This document shows, one piece after another, positions 38,488 through 47,909 of a DNA stretch of 64,000 nucleotides (its first letter is position 1; every line of letters starts with the position of its first letter). Location: NCBI RefSeq assembly GCF_001634365.1, contig NZ_CP014579.1, positions 1,364,001-1,428,000 on the forward strand, given 5' to 3'. Source of the DNA: Paraburkholderia phytofirmans OLGA172. GTDB lineage: Bacteria > Pseudomonadota > Gammaproteobacteria > Burkholderiales > Burkholderiaceae. The notes under the pieces were generated by a model that saw only the letters and a list, made by a program, of their open reading frames with translations, was not told the origin of the DNA and ran no database searches. The translations under genes and the position numbers were made by a program.

Positions 38488-40047
38488 TCAATGTGCGGCG
38501 CTTGCGGCGGCCGCACCGGCCCCGCCACCGCCGCTTGGCTTCGTGAGCCAGATCAGCGGAATGATGACGATCATGATGATGGCCGACGCATAGAAGACAT
38601 CGTTCAGGCCCATCATTGCGGCCTCTTTGTCGACAACGCTATTGAACAGCGCATATGAAGATCCCGAATCGAGCCCCAGGAAGGAGTGGTAGGCATCCAG
38701 TTGCTGGTTAAACAGCGGGTTGGTGGGACTGGTCTGCTGCGTCAATATCTCGTGATGGAGGATCGTGCGGTTGTTCCATGCGACATTCGCCAGCGATGTG
38801 CCAACGCCACCGCCAAACACCCGTGCGAAAGTCGAAAGACCGGCCGCCGCGGGTACTTTTTCAGGCGGTTGTCCAGACAGTATGATTACCGTCAACGGAG
38901 CGAAGAACAGGGCCATCGGAATACCCTGGAGCAACGTCGGCAGGATGATGTGTCCTATGTCAATGCCGGTGATGAAGAACGATCTCATGTAGTAGACGCC
39001 CGCGAAACCGATGAACGCGAACGTACCAAGAATGCGTGCGTCGGTACGCGGCAGGATCTTTCCCATGATCGGCGCCCCAATCAATGCGAAAACACCGATC
39101 GGCGCGGTGGCGAGACCCGAGTCGAGTGCGCGGTAGCCGAGGTAGGTTTGCATCCACTGCGGCAGCAACACGAGCGTGCCGAAAAAGATCGCGTAGGCGA
39201 TCGCGATCGAAATCGTCCCGCCGAGAAAGTTTCTTTGCCGAAACAATGTGAGGTCGACGATCGGATTCTTCTCCGTGAGTTCCCACACGATAAAGAACGC
39301 GAAGCTGGTCAGCGCGACGACGGTCAACACGACGATCGTCGTCGACGTAAACCAGTCGAGATCCTTGCCCTTGTCGAGCATCACCTGCAGCGACGCCACC
39401 CAGGTGATCAGTAGCAGCAAGCCGACTGTATCGACGGGCAGTTTCCTGGTCGGCGTGTCGCGCTCGCGATAGAGGCTCCAGACTGTGGCTGCGGCGAATA
39501 TCCCGACCGGGATGTTGATGTAAAAGATCCACGACCAGCTATAGCTGTCTGTGACCCAGCCGCCGAGCGCGGGTCCGACAATCGGACCTGTTACCGCGAT
39601 CATGGAGAAGATTGACAGCGCAAACGAAGACTTGTCTTTAGGCCAGGAACTAAGCAATAGTGCTTGCGACATGGGAATCAGGGGCCCCGCTACCGCGCCT
39701 TGCAGCACGCGTGCGAACAGTAGCACGGGCAACGACCAGGCGATCCCGCACAGCCACGACGACAGCACGAACAACAGAATAGATCCGACGAAAAGCTTCA
39801 CCTGGCCGACGCGCTGTGTCAACCACCCGGTCAGCGGAATCGACACGGAGTTCGCCGCGGCGAACACGGTGATAACCCAGGTGCCCTCGTCAATGGATAC
39901 GCCCAGGTTGCCCGAAATTGTCGGAATGGCGACGTTCGCGATCGACGAGTCCAGCACGGTCATGAATCCCGCGAGACCCACGCTGAGCGAGCCGAGAAAG
40001 AGTTTGCCTCCCGTCAACGGAGGGTGGGGCGTTGATTGAGTTGTCAT
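38488..40047 (-). CDS. DHA2 family drug:H+ antiporter (EmrB-like), pump 2
   Basis: 519 residues and about 14 membrane helices. It is almost collinear with the pump 1 transporter, sharing VLDSSIANVAIPTISGNLGVS, WVITVFAAANSV, GPIVGPALGGWVTD and YSWSWIFYINIPVG. Differences concentrate in the loops and the C-terminal tail. It is the last gene of the minus-strand pump 2 operon, 75 bases after the adaptor gene. Its own channel gene is internally deleted, so it may use another outer-membrane channel. Confidence 0.94.
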   Translation of the reverse strand: MTTQSTPHPPLTGGKLFLGSLSVGLAGFMTVLDSSIANVAIPTISGNLGVSIDEGTWVITVFAAANSVSIPLTGWLTQRVGQVKLFVGSILLFVLSSWLCGIAWSLPVLLFARVLQGAVAGPLIPMSQALLLSSWPKDKSSFALSIFSMIAVTGPIVGPALGGWVTDSYSWSWIFYINIPVGIFAAATVWSLYRERDTPTRKLPVDTVGLLLLITWVASLQVMLDKGKDLDWFTSTTIVVLTVVALTSFAFFIVWELTEKNPIVDLTLFRQRNFLGGTISIAIAYAIFFGTLVLLPQWMQTYLGYRALDSGLATAPIGVFALIGAPIMGKILPRTDARILGTFAFIGFAGVYYMRSFFITGIDIGHIILPTLLQGIPMALFFAPLTVIILSGQPPEKVPAAAGLSTFARVFGGGVGTSLANVAWNNRTILHHEILTQQTSPTNPLFNQQLDAYHSFLGLDSGSSYALFNSVVDKEAAMMGLNDVFYASAIIMIVIIPLIWLTKPSGGGGAGAAAASAAH

Positions 40048-40122
40048 AGGTCATCCCGGTTGAAAGCGGCGCATCGTTGTGAAAGACACCCGTCTGCTTG
40101 CATTGCCTGCGTCACTGATCCC

Positions 40123-41283
40123 CTACCTGTTTGCGGCGATGATGCGAGCGATCTTCGTATCGGCTTCATCGCCGTACTTCGCAAATACGTCGGTTTGATA
40201 GACAGTGTTCTCGATGTTGCTGAGCGGGCTACCGCTTTCATTCTTGATATTGACGTCTACCACCGTCGATAGGCCGATGGCCAGCGGATGTTTTTCGAGT
40301 TCCTTTGGATCGAGCTCGATCCTTACCGGCAGCCGCTGCACGACCTTGATCCAGTTGCCGGTTGCGTTCTGGGCGGGCAGTAATGAAAACGCGGAACCTG
40401 TACCGGCGGAGAAGCCGACCACCTTTCCGTGGTACATGACCGACGAACCGTACTTGTCGGCGGTCAGTTCGACCGGCTGACCCACCCGCATATGCTTGAG
40501 TTGCCCCTCCTTGAAATTTGCGTCGACCCAGATCTGCTGAAGCGGCACGACCGAGATCAGTGGGGTGCCCGGCGATACGCGTTGACCGACCTGTACTGTT
40601 CGCCTGGCGACGTAGCCCGTCACGGGGGCAGGCAGTGTGTTGCGGGCCGCGGCCAAATACGCATCGCGAACCTTCGCGGCAGCCGCGAGTACGTCGGGAT
40701 GGTTATCGATCGTCGTGTTAGCGGTCAGCGCGCGATTCGACGCGAGCCGCTGTTGGGCGGCGTCTAGCGCAGCCTGTGCCGACTTCACCGCATCGCGTGC
40801 GTGCGAAATTTCCTCTTGCGAGACGGCACCAGCCATTCCGGTGGCCAGCCGTCGCCGCAGATCATCCCGCGCTTTTGACAGATCTGATTGCCGTTGCGCG
40901 ACCTGCGCGCGATATTGGTCGTCGTCGACATACAGGCCGTGTACTCTGCGCACCGTTTGCGCCAGGGTGGCTTCGTCTTGCTGAAGCGCGATGCGGGCGT
41001 CGGCTGGGTCGAGCACGACGACCGCGTCGCCTTGCTTCACTGTCTGGGTGTCGTCGGCGTTGACCGCGATGACCGTGCCCGTCACTTGCGGTGTGATCTG
41101 CACAATATTGCCGTTGACGTAGGCGTCATCTGTGTCCTCATGGAAGCGCGCGACGAGGAAGTAATAGACGCCGTAGGCTATCGCCGCGACCAGGATTACG
41201 ATGACCACGAGCGTCATCATGAGCTTGCGCTTGCGGTTGCCCTCCCGCTTTGCGCTGGCGGGATGTTGCTGTGGGGTGCTCAT
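40123..41283 (-). CDS. HlyD/EmrA family membrane fusion protein, pump 2
   Basis: 386 residues. One membrane helix (about 26-46), the lipoyl halves DTDDAYVNGNVVQITPQVTG and APVTGYVARRTVQVGQRVSPG, the alpha-hairpin between them, and VWVDANFKEGQLKHMRVGQPV. GGAG lies seven bases before the ATG at 41283, which decides it over the ATG two codons earlier. It is a close paralogue of the pump 1 adaptor and lies about 70 bases after the shortened channel gene. Confidence 0.94.
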   Translation of the reverse strand: MSTPQQHPASAKREGNRKRKLMMTLVVIVILVAAIAYGVYYFLVARFHEDTDDAYVNGNIVQITPQVTGTVIAVNADDTQTVKQGDAVVVLDPADARIALQQDEATLAQTVRRVHGLYVDDDQYRAQVAQRQSDLSKARDDLRRRLATGMAGAVSQEEISHARDAVKSAQAALDAAQQRLASNRALTANTTIDNHPDVLAAAAKVRDAYLAAARNTLPAPVTGYVARRTVQVGQRVSPGTPLISVVPLQQIWVDANFKEGQLKHMRVGQPVELTADKYGSSVMYHGKVVGFSAGTGSAFSLLPAQNATGNWIKVVQRLPVRIELDPKELEKHPLAIGLSTVVDVNIKNESGSPLSNIENTVYQTDVFAKYGDEADTKIARIIAANR

Positions 41284-41351
41284 AGACATGCTCCGTGTCC
41301 GTGCAATCTGCGCCGTTTGTCCTGCCGGTTCTTCCGGCTCCGTGCGTCGCG

Positions 41352-41945
41352 TCAGTTGGCTGCCTGCGCCTCGGATGCCGAAGAAGCCGGCACATCCGTC
41401 GGCACGACGAGACCGCCGCGTTTCGCGTCGAATCCGCCGCCAAGCGCCTTGATAAGTCCGATCTGCGTGGCGTGGCGATTCATCCTGAGGTTCGTCACCG
41501 TCTGTTCGGCGGCGAGGCGGTTCTCGCTGTACCATGTCCCCCCATACGGAGGCGGGAAGATCGTGTTTCCGGAGAACAGTTCACGGTTCCAGGCATAGCT
41601 ACCGTTTGCCTTGGGGTAGAGCGTCGATTTTGAAGACTCGATATAGGAGGACGCCTTTGCGATACGTGCCTCGGCCTGGGCGATCGACGGATTGCCTTGC
41701 AGCGCTTCATCGATCAACTGGGGCAGCTGCGGGTCGCCGAACTGGCATGCCCAATCCGGTGACGGCCATTGACCGTCTTCGTTAGGCAGGCTCTGGCTGG
41801 AGGTGTACTGCGTCGGCGCCGACATCTGCTTATCGCTCTTGATGCCGAAGTAGTTCACACAACCCGCGAGCGCCAGCGCGGTCACAGCAATGACTCTGGC
41901 TGCTGAACACGTGCCGACGCTCACCCAAGGCGAGGGAGTATTCAT
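41352..41945 (-). pseudogene. Outer-membrane efflux lipoprotein with a large in-frame deletion, pump 2
   Basis: The 197-residue frame keeps the lipoprotein signal (lipobox ALAGC, Cys29) and about 115 residues of the first domain, up to YGGTWYSEN. It then continues with RLAAEQTVTNLRMNRHATQIGLIKALGGGF, which in the 505-residue paralogue at 26168 lies near the C-terminus. About 300 codons are missing without loss of frame. The junction is near 41520-41522, where AAC is common to both sides in the intact copy. The barrel strands and most of the periplasmic tunnel are gone, so it cannot form a channel. GGGAA precedes the ATG, so a short lipoprotein may still be made. Confidence 0.85.
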
Positions 41946-42414
41946 CGCGGTTCCCGGTCACATATCAATGCCCATTGCCAGCCGGCAGCAGCCCCTCGAT
42001 TTCCACCTTGCAACATGCGGCCTTGCTGAGGAAAGTTTGGCGAAAGTGACATGGTCTGGAAAAGTTGTTTGGAGCACTGACAATATTACACCGGGAGCAT
42101 GTCGATAATATCCACTTCCACGTCCGTTCGGTGTGGTTCGGGCCGGTGAAGAGTCATAGGTAAACCGCCTCGCCAGTTTGCTGGAGGTTTAGTGCAAGTA
42201 AACGCATTTTTTGCTCGTCGCTAATAATGGACAGGTCAGGTATCACACCGGGAATCCCGGGCAACTTAACTCAAGTTGCGTAGCGTCGATCCGCGGCATT
42301 CTCAAGGGGGCGTTCTGCGGCAGCACAATGGTTGTGCCTCGCGCCGTGGAGCCGTTGGATGTCATGGTGAAGCCGTGGGGCGGATATAAGCCGCGCTGGC
42401 TAGCGCTGCCGTTG
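41946..42414. other. Promoter region of pump operon 2
   Basis: No gene is seen. A small palindrome (CCGGGA, A, TCCCGG) is at 42248-42260. The pump 2 promoter is expected near 41950-42110. Confidence 0.45.
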
Positions 42415-43314
42415 CTACCGGGTTACGCGACGCCAGATCCCGGGGGACATGCCGTTAGCCATGAGGAAACGCCTATTGAAGTGCGCCTGGCTGGCGAAGC
42501 CACATGCTAGCGCAATCTCCGCAAGCGAAAGTTGGGTGGTTAGCATCAAGTCCTTCGCGCGGAGCAGACGATGAGCGATCAGAAACTGATACGGAGACTG
42601 TCCAGTCTGCTGTTTGAACGCGTGGCCGAAGTGTCCCACGGACATGCCACATTCGTTGGCTAATATCGGTACTGTCAGAGATCCATCAAGATGCGTATCG
42701 ATCAGCTCCCTGACCCGCTTCTCTTGCCACAGCGCGAGTCCCCCTCGGCGAGTCGGAGCGGCGCTAAATTTGACGTTGCCGTAAGTGCGGAGCAGATGCG
42801 CGGTCAGGGCACGCGTGATCGAGTCGATAAACAGCGAGCATGCCCTTTCCGGCTGTTCGAGCGCCGGAAGAAGGCAGGTTGCAAGATGCCCGACGATCGG
42901 ATCCACCGTCCCTGGTGTGGGGCATCGTAACGCCTCAATCTGGCGGGCGCCGACATCGTCGATGAACTGCTTCAGGACGAAGCGCGGAAGGAAGAACCGA
43001 ACGATGTCGAACGGCTCAAACAGCTCGGAGTGGGGTTCATCGCTCAGGTGGGCAAAACACATCGAATGCAGGCGCTGGGGCACCTGCAGATTCGTGACAA
43101 CGCGATCGCCAAGCCACATGCGGCCGGATGACATCGGCCTCAATTTCACGCCCACGAAATAGGCGTCGTCGCGAGGCATGACTGGCGTCAAGCCGAACGC
43201 ACGGCCGTCATATAAGAAGCGCGATACGGACATCGAAGAACTATTCAGGGACCGGCGATGCAGGACTGGGATGACGGGGGCCGCATCAGATTCGCGTTCG
43301 GGTGTCGGCAACAT
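42415..43314 (-). CDS. AraC family transcriptional regulator
   Basis: 299 residues. The C-terminal double helix-turn-helix (about 195-295) is standard: LTVPILANECGMSVGHFGHAFKQ, then LSLAEIALACGFASQAHFNRRF and GMSPGIWRR. The N-terminal part has no recognisable cupin motif. The start is uncertain, as no clear ribosome site precedes the ATG at 43314 and an internal ATG (SMSVSRFLYDGR) would give a protein shorter by 27 residues. It reads toward the pump 2 operon from 470 bases away and may control it. Confidence 0.9.
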   Translation of the reverse strand: MLPTPERESDAAPVIPVLHRRSLNSSSMSVSRFLYDGRAFGLTPVMPRDDAYFVGVKLRPMSSGRMWLGDRVVTNLQVPQRLHSMCFAHLSDEPHSELFEPFDIVRFFLPRFVLKQFIDDVGARQIEALRCPTPGTVDPIVGHLATCLLPALEQPERACSLFIDSITRALTAHLLRTYGNVKFSAAPTRRGGLALWQEKRVRELIDTHLDGSLTVPILANECGMSVGHFGHAFKQQTGQSPYQFLIAHRLLRAKDLMLTTQLSLAEIALACGFASQAHFNRRFLMANGMSPGIWRRVTR

Positions 43315-44229
43315 GGTTGGACCTCGTCACGTATGAAGGTAAGACGCCCGGAGCGCATCCGGAACACGCGGTTCTGTTTGTTTTATAGTGATATTGGTGA
43401 AATCGCAAGCTTGCAACAGTACGCTACTGTCCAGGGAATAGTCGCGGCTCGCACGGGAGGCGCAGGAACTGACGCGTTAGTCCCGGATCGGGGCGCAGAA
43501 CGCTGGTCCGTACCTGCCGTGTTATTACGGCTGTCCATTCAGTTTCTGGATCGTTGTGATCTGCCTTTAGCATTTGCTGCCGAGCATGGCCCGCAGTCGT
43601 GGATGGCCGTGCTTCAAGAGACTTATGACATCGATCGACGCGGCTCGGCACGATGCACTTCAACGCGCATCCTATGTATTCACTTCATTCATCCCGTGTG
43701 TTCGTGGCTTGTGATGTTGACGCTTGCATGGTTCCAGGCGCCGAATCGATTGCGTACCTGATCGATTCTTACGTGCTTTCCCATTGAGAGTGATACGCCG
43801 GGCGCTACTGCCTCGAAGACCTCCAGGGCTATCCGAGAGCGGAGATCGACATAGGTTTATGCCGGGCTTGGGGCGTAAAAAAAGAAGCCCGCCGTAGCGG
43901 GCAACCGTATCAGGGGACACGGGAGGAGACATACTTTCCGGGCGGACTGCGTAATCCTTGAGGTGCCGGTGCAATCCCAACTGCAGACTCACGTCGGCGC
44001 TGTGGATGACCGCTCAGACCCGGTTCTTGATAGCCAGATTCGCATCGACGAATTGCTATTTCGGATATCCATATCGGCTAGTTGCTGCAACATTGACGGG
44101 TAGTGTAGACCGTCGGCGTCGTAATGCAAGTAGGCACAGGTGAATTCAGTTGTGCTCCGGGTTTAACAATCAACGATGCATCAGGTTACCTTTGAGTGCA
44201 CGGGAGCGGAGTTTTCGCCGAGTGGGTAT
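43315..44229. other. Gap of about 915 bases with an isolated terminator
   Basis: No credible protein gene. The frame at 43258-43761 overlaps the AraC start and has no motif. The minus-strand terminator at 43877-43902 is the main feature. Confidence 0.5.
43877..43902 (-). terminator. Rho-independent terminator on the minus strand
   Basis: Read on the minus strand: GCCCGC, four-base loop, GCGGGC, then TTCTTTTTTT. This is a classical intrinsic terminator. The nearest gene reading into it, LysR, ends 330 bases earlier, so it either ends that transcript after a long 3' region or ends a small RNA. Confidence 0.75.
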
Positions 44230-45264
44230 CTAGAGTGCACGGGCAGCGGCCGAATCACTGGAAGCCTCTGTGGTAGCGGACACCGCACGTGCAAAAGCGC
44301 CCCCGCGCGTGGCGCGGACCGGCACGTCTGAACATAGCGGCACCTCGTTCCGCACCTCTGTCGCGAAGAGTGACGCGCGTTCGAACAGTTCGGAAATCCA
44401 GTCGACGAATGCGCGTACGGAACCTGAGAGATGCCGGTTCTGCGGATAGACGGCGGAAACGGGGATTGCCTTTGGCTCGCAACCCGGCAGAATTTCTACC
44501 AGTTCCCCGGAGCGAAGGTAAGGGATGGCCATGAAGCGAGGCACCTGAACGATGCCCAGCCCCTTTAAGCCGCACGCGAGATAGGCTTCTATGTCGTTGA
44601 CCGCTACGCTTCCTCGCAGATTGAGTTCGATCATCCTTTCGTTCAATTGAAACTGTAGGTCAGATGTGCGAGTTGCTCCGGGGCAAAGATATCTCACACC
44701 GATATGCGCGCACAGATCGTCGATGGAATGTGGAGCGCCATGGTATTCCAGGTATGTTGGTGCTGCCGCTGTCACGCGCTGCAGCGTGCCGATGCGTCGC
44801 GCCACCAGATTTGAATCTATGAGTGATCCGAGCTTGATCGCGCAGTCGACTGCTTCCTGAATAAGATCGACAGGTTTATCGCCGAAACCGATGGTGAGCT
44901 CGATATCCGGGTAGCGGGCTCTGAAGTCATCCAAAGCTGGAATGAGGAGTGTCTTTCCGATGGATCCCGGGGTATCGATGCGAAGCTTGCCTTGTGGCAT
45001 TTTCCCAAGGATCGACAGGCTACCCTCCATCTCGTCAATATCCGCGAGTATTCTCACGCAACGTTCGTAGAACTGCGCGCCCTCGGGTGTCAGGCTAAGC
45101 TGTCGAGTCGAACGCTGTAGCAGGCGAACTTTCAGATAGGTTTCGAGATTCTGAACAATGACGGTGACCGATGCTCGTGCGAGATCGAGCGTGTCTGCAG
45201 CGCGCGAAAAGCTCCCGCTGTCGACAACCCTTGTGAACACTAGCATTGCTTGTAGCCGATCCAT
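44230..45264 (-). CDS. LysR family transcriptional regulator
   Basis: 344 residues. The helix-turn-helix region is MDRLQAMLVFTRVVDSGSFS with RAADTLDLARASVTVIVQNLE, and the effector domain has GFGDKPVDLIQEAVDCAIKLG. GGGG lies seven bases before the ATG at 45264, favouring it over the ATG at 45270. The C-terminus has an extra tail of about 40 residues rich in Ala, Thr and Ser. It is divergent from the LysR gene at 45884 with a gap of about 620 bases and resembles the LysR at 15876. Confidence 0.92.
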   Translation of the reverse strand: MDRLQAMLVFTRVVDSGSFSRAADTLDLARASVTVIVQNLETYLKVRLLQRSTRQLSLTPEGAQFYERCVRILADIDEMEGSLSILGKMPQGKLRIDTPGSIGKTLLIPALDDFRARYPDIELTIGFGDKPVDLIQEAVDCAIKLGSLIDSNLVARRIGTLQRVTAAAPTYLEYHGAPHSIDDLCAHIGVRYLCPGATRTSDLQFQLNERMIELNLRGSVAVNDIEAYLACGLKGLGIVQVPRFMAIPYLRSGELVEILPGCEPKAIPVSAVYPQNRHLSGSVRAFVDWISELFERASLFATEVRNEVPLCSDVPVRATRGGAFARAVSATTEASSDSAAARAL

Positions 45265-45883
45265 AGTCATGCCCCTTCGTATCTCGCGGCGAGGTCGTGT
45301 CGCAGTTCATTCGTTCATCAGGATCTTCCTGCTCGCTCGAATCAGCCTGCATGTATCAAGGGGTTTGGGCAAGAAGGATGCGATGTTTTCCAGCCGGAGA
45401 GACGGAAGGAAGGTAGAAAAATCTTATGCCGAGGCCCCTTTCGCTGTATTGACCAAAACTGCGGTTTTTTGCTCGAATCTGCGCAATTTGTCAAAAATTC
45501 GGATGAGATCAGACGTTCAACGGGTGCGCCCGGACGAGGTCGCGACGTCTTGCGATGACCCTTCCAGATCTGGCAAGCCGCATGGTCGGCGTGTCAGAGC
45601 GGAATTGCTGATGGCACCCGTTTAGGGCTGCGAGGAGCGCAGCCGCTCGATTGAACACATGGGTCAGGGCAATAAGCGCAAAAATGCGCAACTCTGCGAC
45701 AATCCCGGTACACGTAAGCGAATGCTGTTTGATAATGATGCCAAGGCTTCGTCATGGCTGCGCGCCATTCGTCAAGGAGATCTGGCTGGCTTTCGCTCGA
45801 CGGCTGCGGCTACGAGTGGCTGCGCACACAGATCTGGGCGCAACAGGCGGTCCATTCACAGATGTGCCCACCGAAGGTGCCCT
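45265..45883. other. Gap between divergent LysR genes
   Basis: It holds both promoters by position. No gene is convincing. An AT-rich stretch at 45460-45505 is the likeliest core. Confidence 0.45.
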
Positions 45884-46816
45884 ATGGATTATCTTGATAG
45901 CTTGCGCGTTTTCCGCTCGGTCGTCGAAGCGAAAAGTTTTACCCGTGCGGCAGACATGCTGGGCATAACCACTCCGGCCGTGTCGCGCGCCATATCCGGG
46001 CTTGAGCAGCGTCTCGGCAGTCGTCTGCTTCATCGCACGACGCGGCAGGTTTCGCTAACGGAAGCCGCGGAACATTTCTATGACGGCTGCTGCCGGATTC
46101 TCGACGATCTCGAAGTACTGGAAGCCGAAGCGTCGAACCAGGCGCGTGAGCCGACCGGCGTGCTTCGGCTTGTCGCTCATACAACGGCGACCGTGAGTCG
46201 GCTCGTGCCGCTCATCTCGACCTTTAAGCAGAAGTATCCCAAAGTGAGTCTGGACGTGACCCTTACCGAGCGCCCTGTCGACCTGGTGGCGGACGGCTAT
46301 GACCTGGGGATTGTCGTCCCCTTCATGTTGAGTACCGACACGGTTGTGACGCGACTTCTGGAGCGCATGCCGCTCTCGATCGTCGCGACGCCAGCATATC
46401 TGGAGAAACACGCCGTGCCTGAGCATCCGTCTGAGCTGGCTGATCACACGTTCGTCGCGATGTCGCCCACACTTCGTAAGCCGTCGTTGACCTTTCGTCT
46501 GGGTGATGAGGATATGACCGTCCCGCTGAAGTTCGATATCGTTTCGAACAACCCGGTGTTCAACCGGGAAATGGTCCTGGAGAATTGGGGCGTCGGCGTG
46601 CTGCCCGCTGCGCTGGCCCAGGAGGAACTGGCTTCAGGCAAGCTCGTGTCGATCCTTGAAGATTTCGAAATCATCGACGGAGAGATTGAGATTCGACTCG
46701 CTTATAACTCGCGAACCTTGCTGCCGGCCAAGGTGAGGGCGTTCGTCGAGCATGCTGCCGCGTTCTTCGACGAGGTGATAGGCGCGCGGCCGGCGCGCGC
46801 CAGTTCCAGGGCGTGA
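45884..46816 (+). CDS. LysR family transcriptional regulator
   Basis: 310 residues from the ATG at 45884 (MDYLDSLRVFRSVVEAKSFT), which matches the start of its paralogue at 21663 (MDYVETLRLFRSVVEAGSFT). The frame is open back to 45659, but that part has non-coding composition. The effector domain shares EPTGVLRLVAHTTATV and LVADGYDLGIVVP with the paralogue. It is followed by a MarR gene and pump 3 on the same strand, mirroring the order around pump 1. Confidence 0.92.
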   Translation: MDYLDSLRVFRSVVEAKSFTRAADMLGITTPAVSRAISGLEQRLGSRLLHRTTRQVSLTEAAEHFYDGCCRILDDLEVLEAEASNQAREPTGVLRLVAHTTATVSRLVPLISTFKQKYPKVSLDVTLTERPVDLVADGYDLGIVVPFMLSTDTVVTRLLERMPLSIVATPAYLEKHAVPEHPSELADHTFVAMSPTLRKPSLTFRLGDEDMTVPLKFDIVSNNPVFNREMVLENWGVGVLPAALAQEELASGKLVSILEDFEIIDGEIEIRLAYNSRTLLPAKVRAFVEHAAAFFDEVIGARPARASSRA

Positions 46817-47079
46817 TGCTTCGCTTCGCCCGGTTGCCGCGCGTCCTGTTTCAGCGCTTCATCGTCAAGCTTACGCAAGGCTTTTGAAAGAAATTGCTTG
46901 CGAGATTTGCCGAGTTCACAAGAAATGACCCGGCTAGTCCAAAACTCCGACAATTGACGGGTGGGCGTTTAATCTGTCGCCTCGCCGTAACCGGCCACCT
47001 CCGATTGTTCTCTGCCCCGATACAAACTGATGCACCGTCGAGCATTGATTGCCGTCATCCCGCCCACTAGCATGTGCCT
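46817..47079. other. Gap between LysR and MarR genes
   Basis: It should hold the MarR promoter. No hairpin or gene is recognised. Confidence 0.4.
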
Positions 47080-47502
47080 ATGCACATTGAATCCCCCGAA
47101 AGCGACTACTGTTTCGCCGTTCGTCAGGCCGCGCGATACATTTCGCAGTTGTACGAGCGGCATCTGTGCGAAGCAGGTATCACGCCGACGCAGTTCAGCA
47201 TCCTTTGCGCGCTTAAATGTAGCTCGAGTTTAACGATGATGGAGTTGGCGCAGGCGATGGTGATGGACCGCACCACGCTCGTACGCATACTTCGGCCGTT
47301 GCTGCGCAATGGATTTGTCGCTAATGAGCAGGACGGGCAGGTGAAGCAGCGTCTCCAACTGGTTCTGACCAGTGGCGGCCACCTGAAGCTGCACGAGGCC
47401 ACGACGCATTGGACGGCGGCTCAGGACGAGTTCGAACGCAAGTTCGGGTATCGGCGCTCAGCCTCTTTGAGGCGTGAACTTCTTCGCGTGACACGCGCTT
47501 GA
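47080..47502 (+). CDS. MarR family transcriptional regulator (pump 3 block)
   Basis: 140 residues from the ATG at 47080 (an in-frame GTG lies two codons earlier). The core is SDYCFAVRQAARYISQLYERHL, ITPTQFSILCALK, then the winged helix MELAQAMVMDRTTLVRILRPLLRNGFV. It is a clear paralogue of the MarR at 25178. It lies about 400 bases before pump 3 and probably represses it. The C-terminus is about ten residues shorter than in the paralogue. Confidence 0.92.
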   Translation: MHIESPESDYCFAVRQAARYISQLYERHLCEAGITPTQFSILCALKCSSSLTMMELAQAMVMDRTTLVRILRPLLRNGFVANEQDGQVKQRLQLVLTSGGHLKLHEATTHWTAAQDEFERKFGYRRSASLRRELLRVTRA

Positions 47503-47909
47503 AGACCGCTCGGCCGGACACGGCAAAGATCACGCTGATCCTCGAAGACGTCGGGCCGTGCGTGCGCGCCGGTTGCCCGTTCAACGGTGCAACGATAACC
47601 GGTGTCCCGGCCGACGATCATTGTCACGGTTGCAACAGTTCGATTCCAAAAACGGTGTTGAGCAAGTGCTTGCGCACACTTACCATGCACGCGACAACAA
47701 GATCCGCTTCAGTTCATCCCGTGCTTTACGGAGCAAGTGCAGCACCGCTGCGCATTGCGCTCACCATTTGATTGGACGAAGGCGTTGTGGCGAGCCCTGG
47801 CTCGCCCGACCCGAAGTCAACCTGTCTGTTAGCACTTGCCGCTTTAACCGAAGCGCTGCCACCTTGGCGGCCATTTCTTGCAACCTTTGAGTGCATACAC
47901 ACATATATA
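47503..47909. other. Promoter region of pump operon 3
   Basis: No gene is seen. It contains the inverted repeat at 47789-47806. Confidence 0.5.
47789..47806. promoter_or_regulatory. Inverted repeat upstream of pump operon 3
   Basis: GGCGAGCC and GGCTCGCC are perfect 8-base arms around CT, 104 bases before the adaptor start. It may be an operator for the MarR protein encoded upstream or a GC-rich hairpin in the leader. It is not related in sequence to the palindrome before pump 1. Confidence 0.4.

Noticed and set aside
43258..43761. 167-codon plus-strand frame in the AraC-LysR gap
   Set aside because: Overlaps the AraC start on the other strand, no motif, no ribosome site, and no similarity to known families that I recognise.
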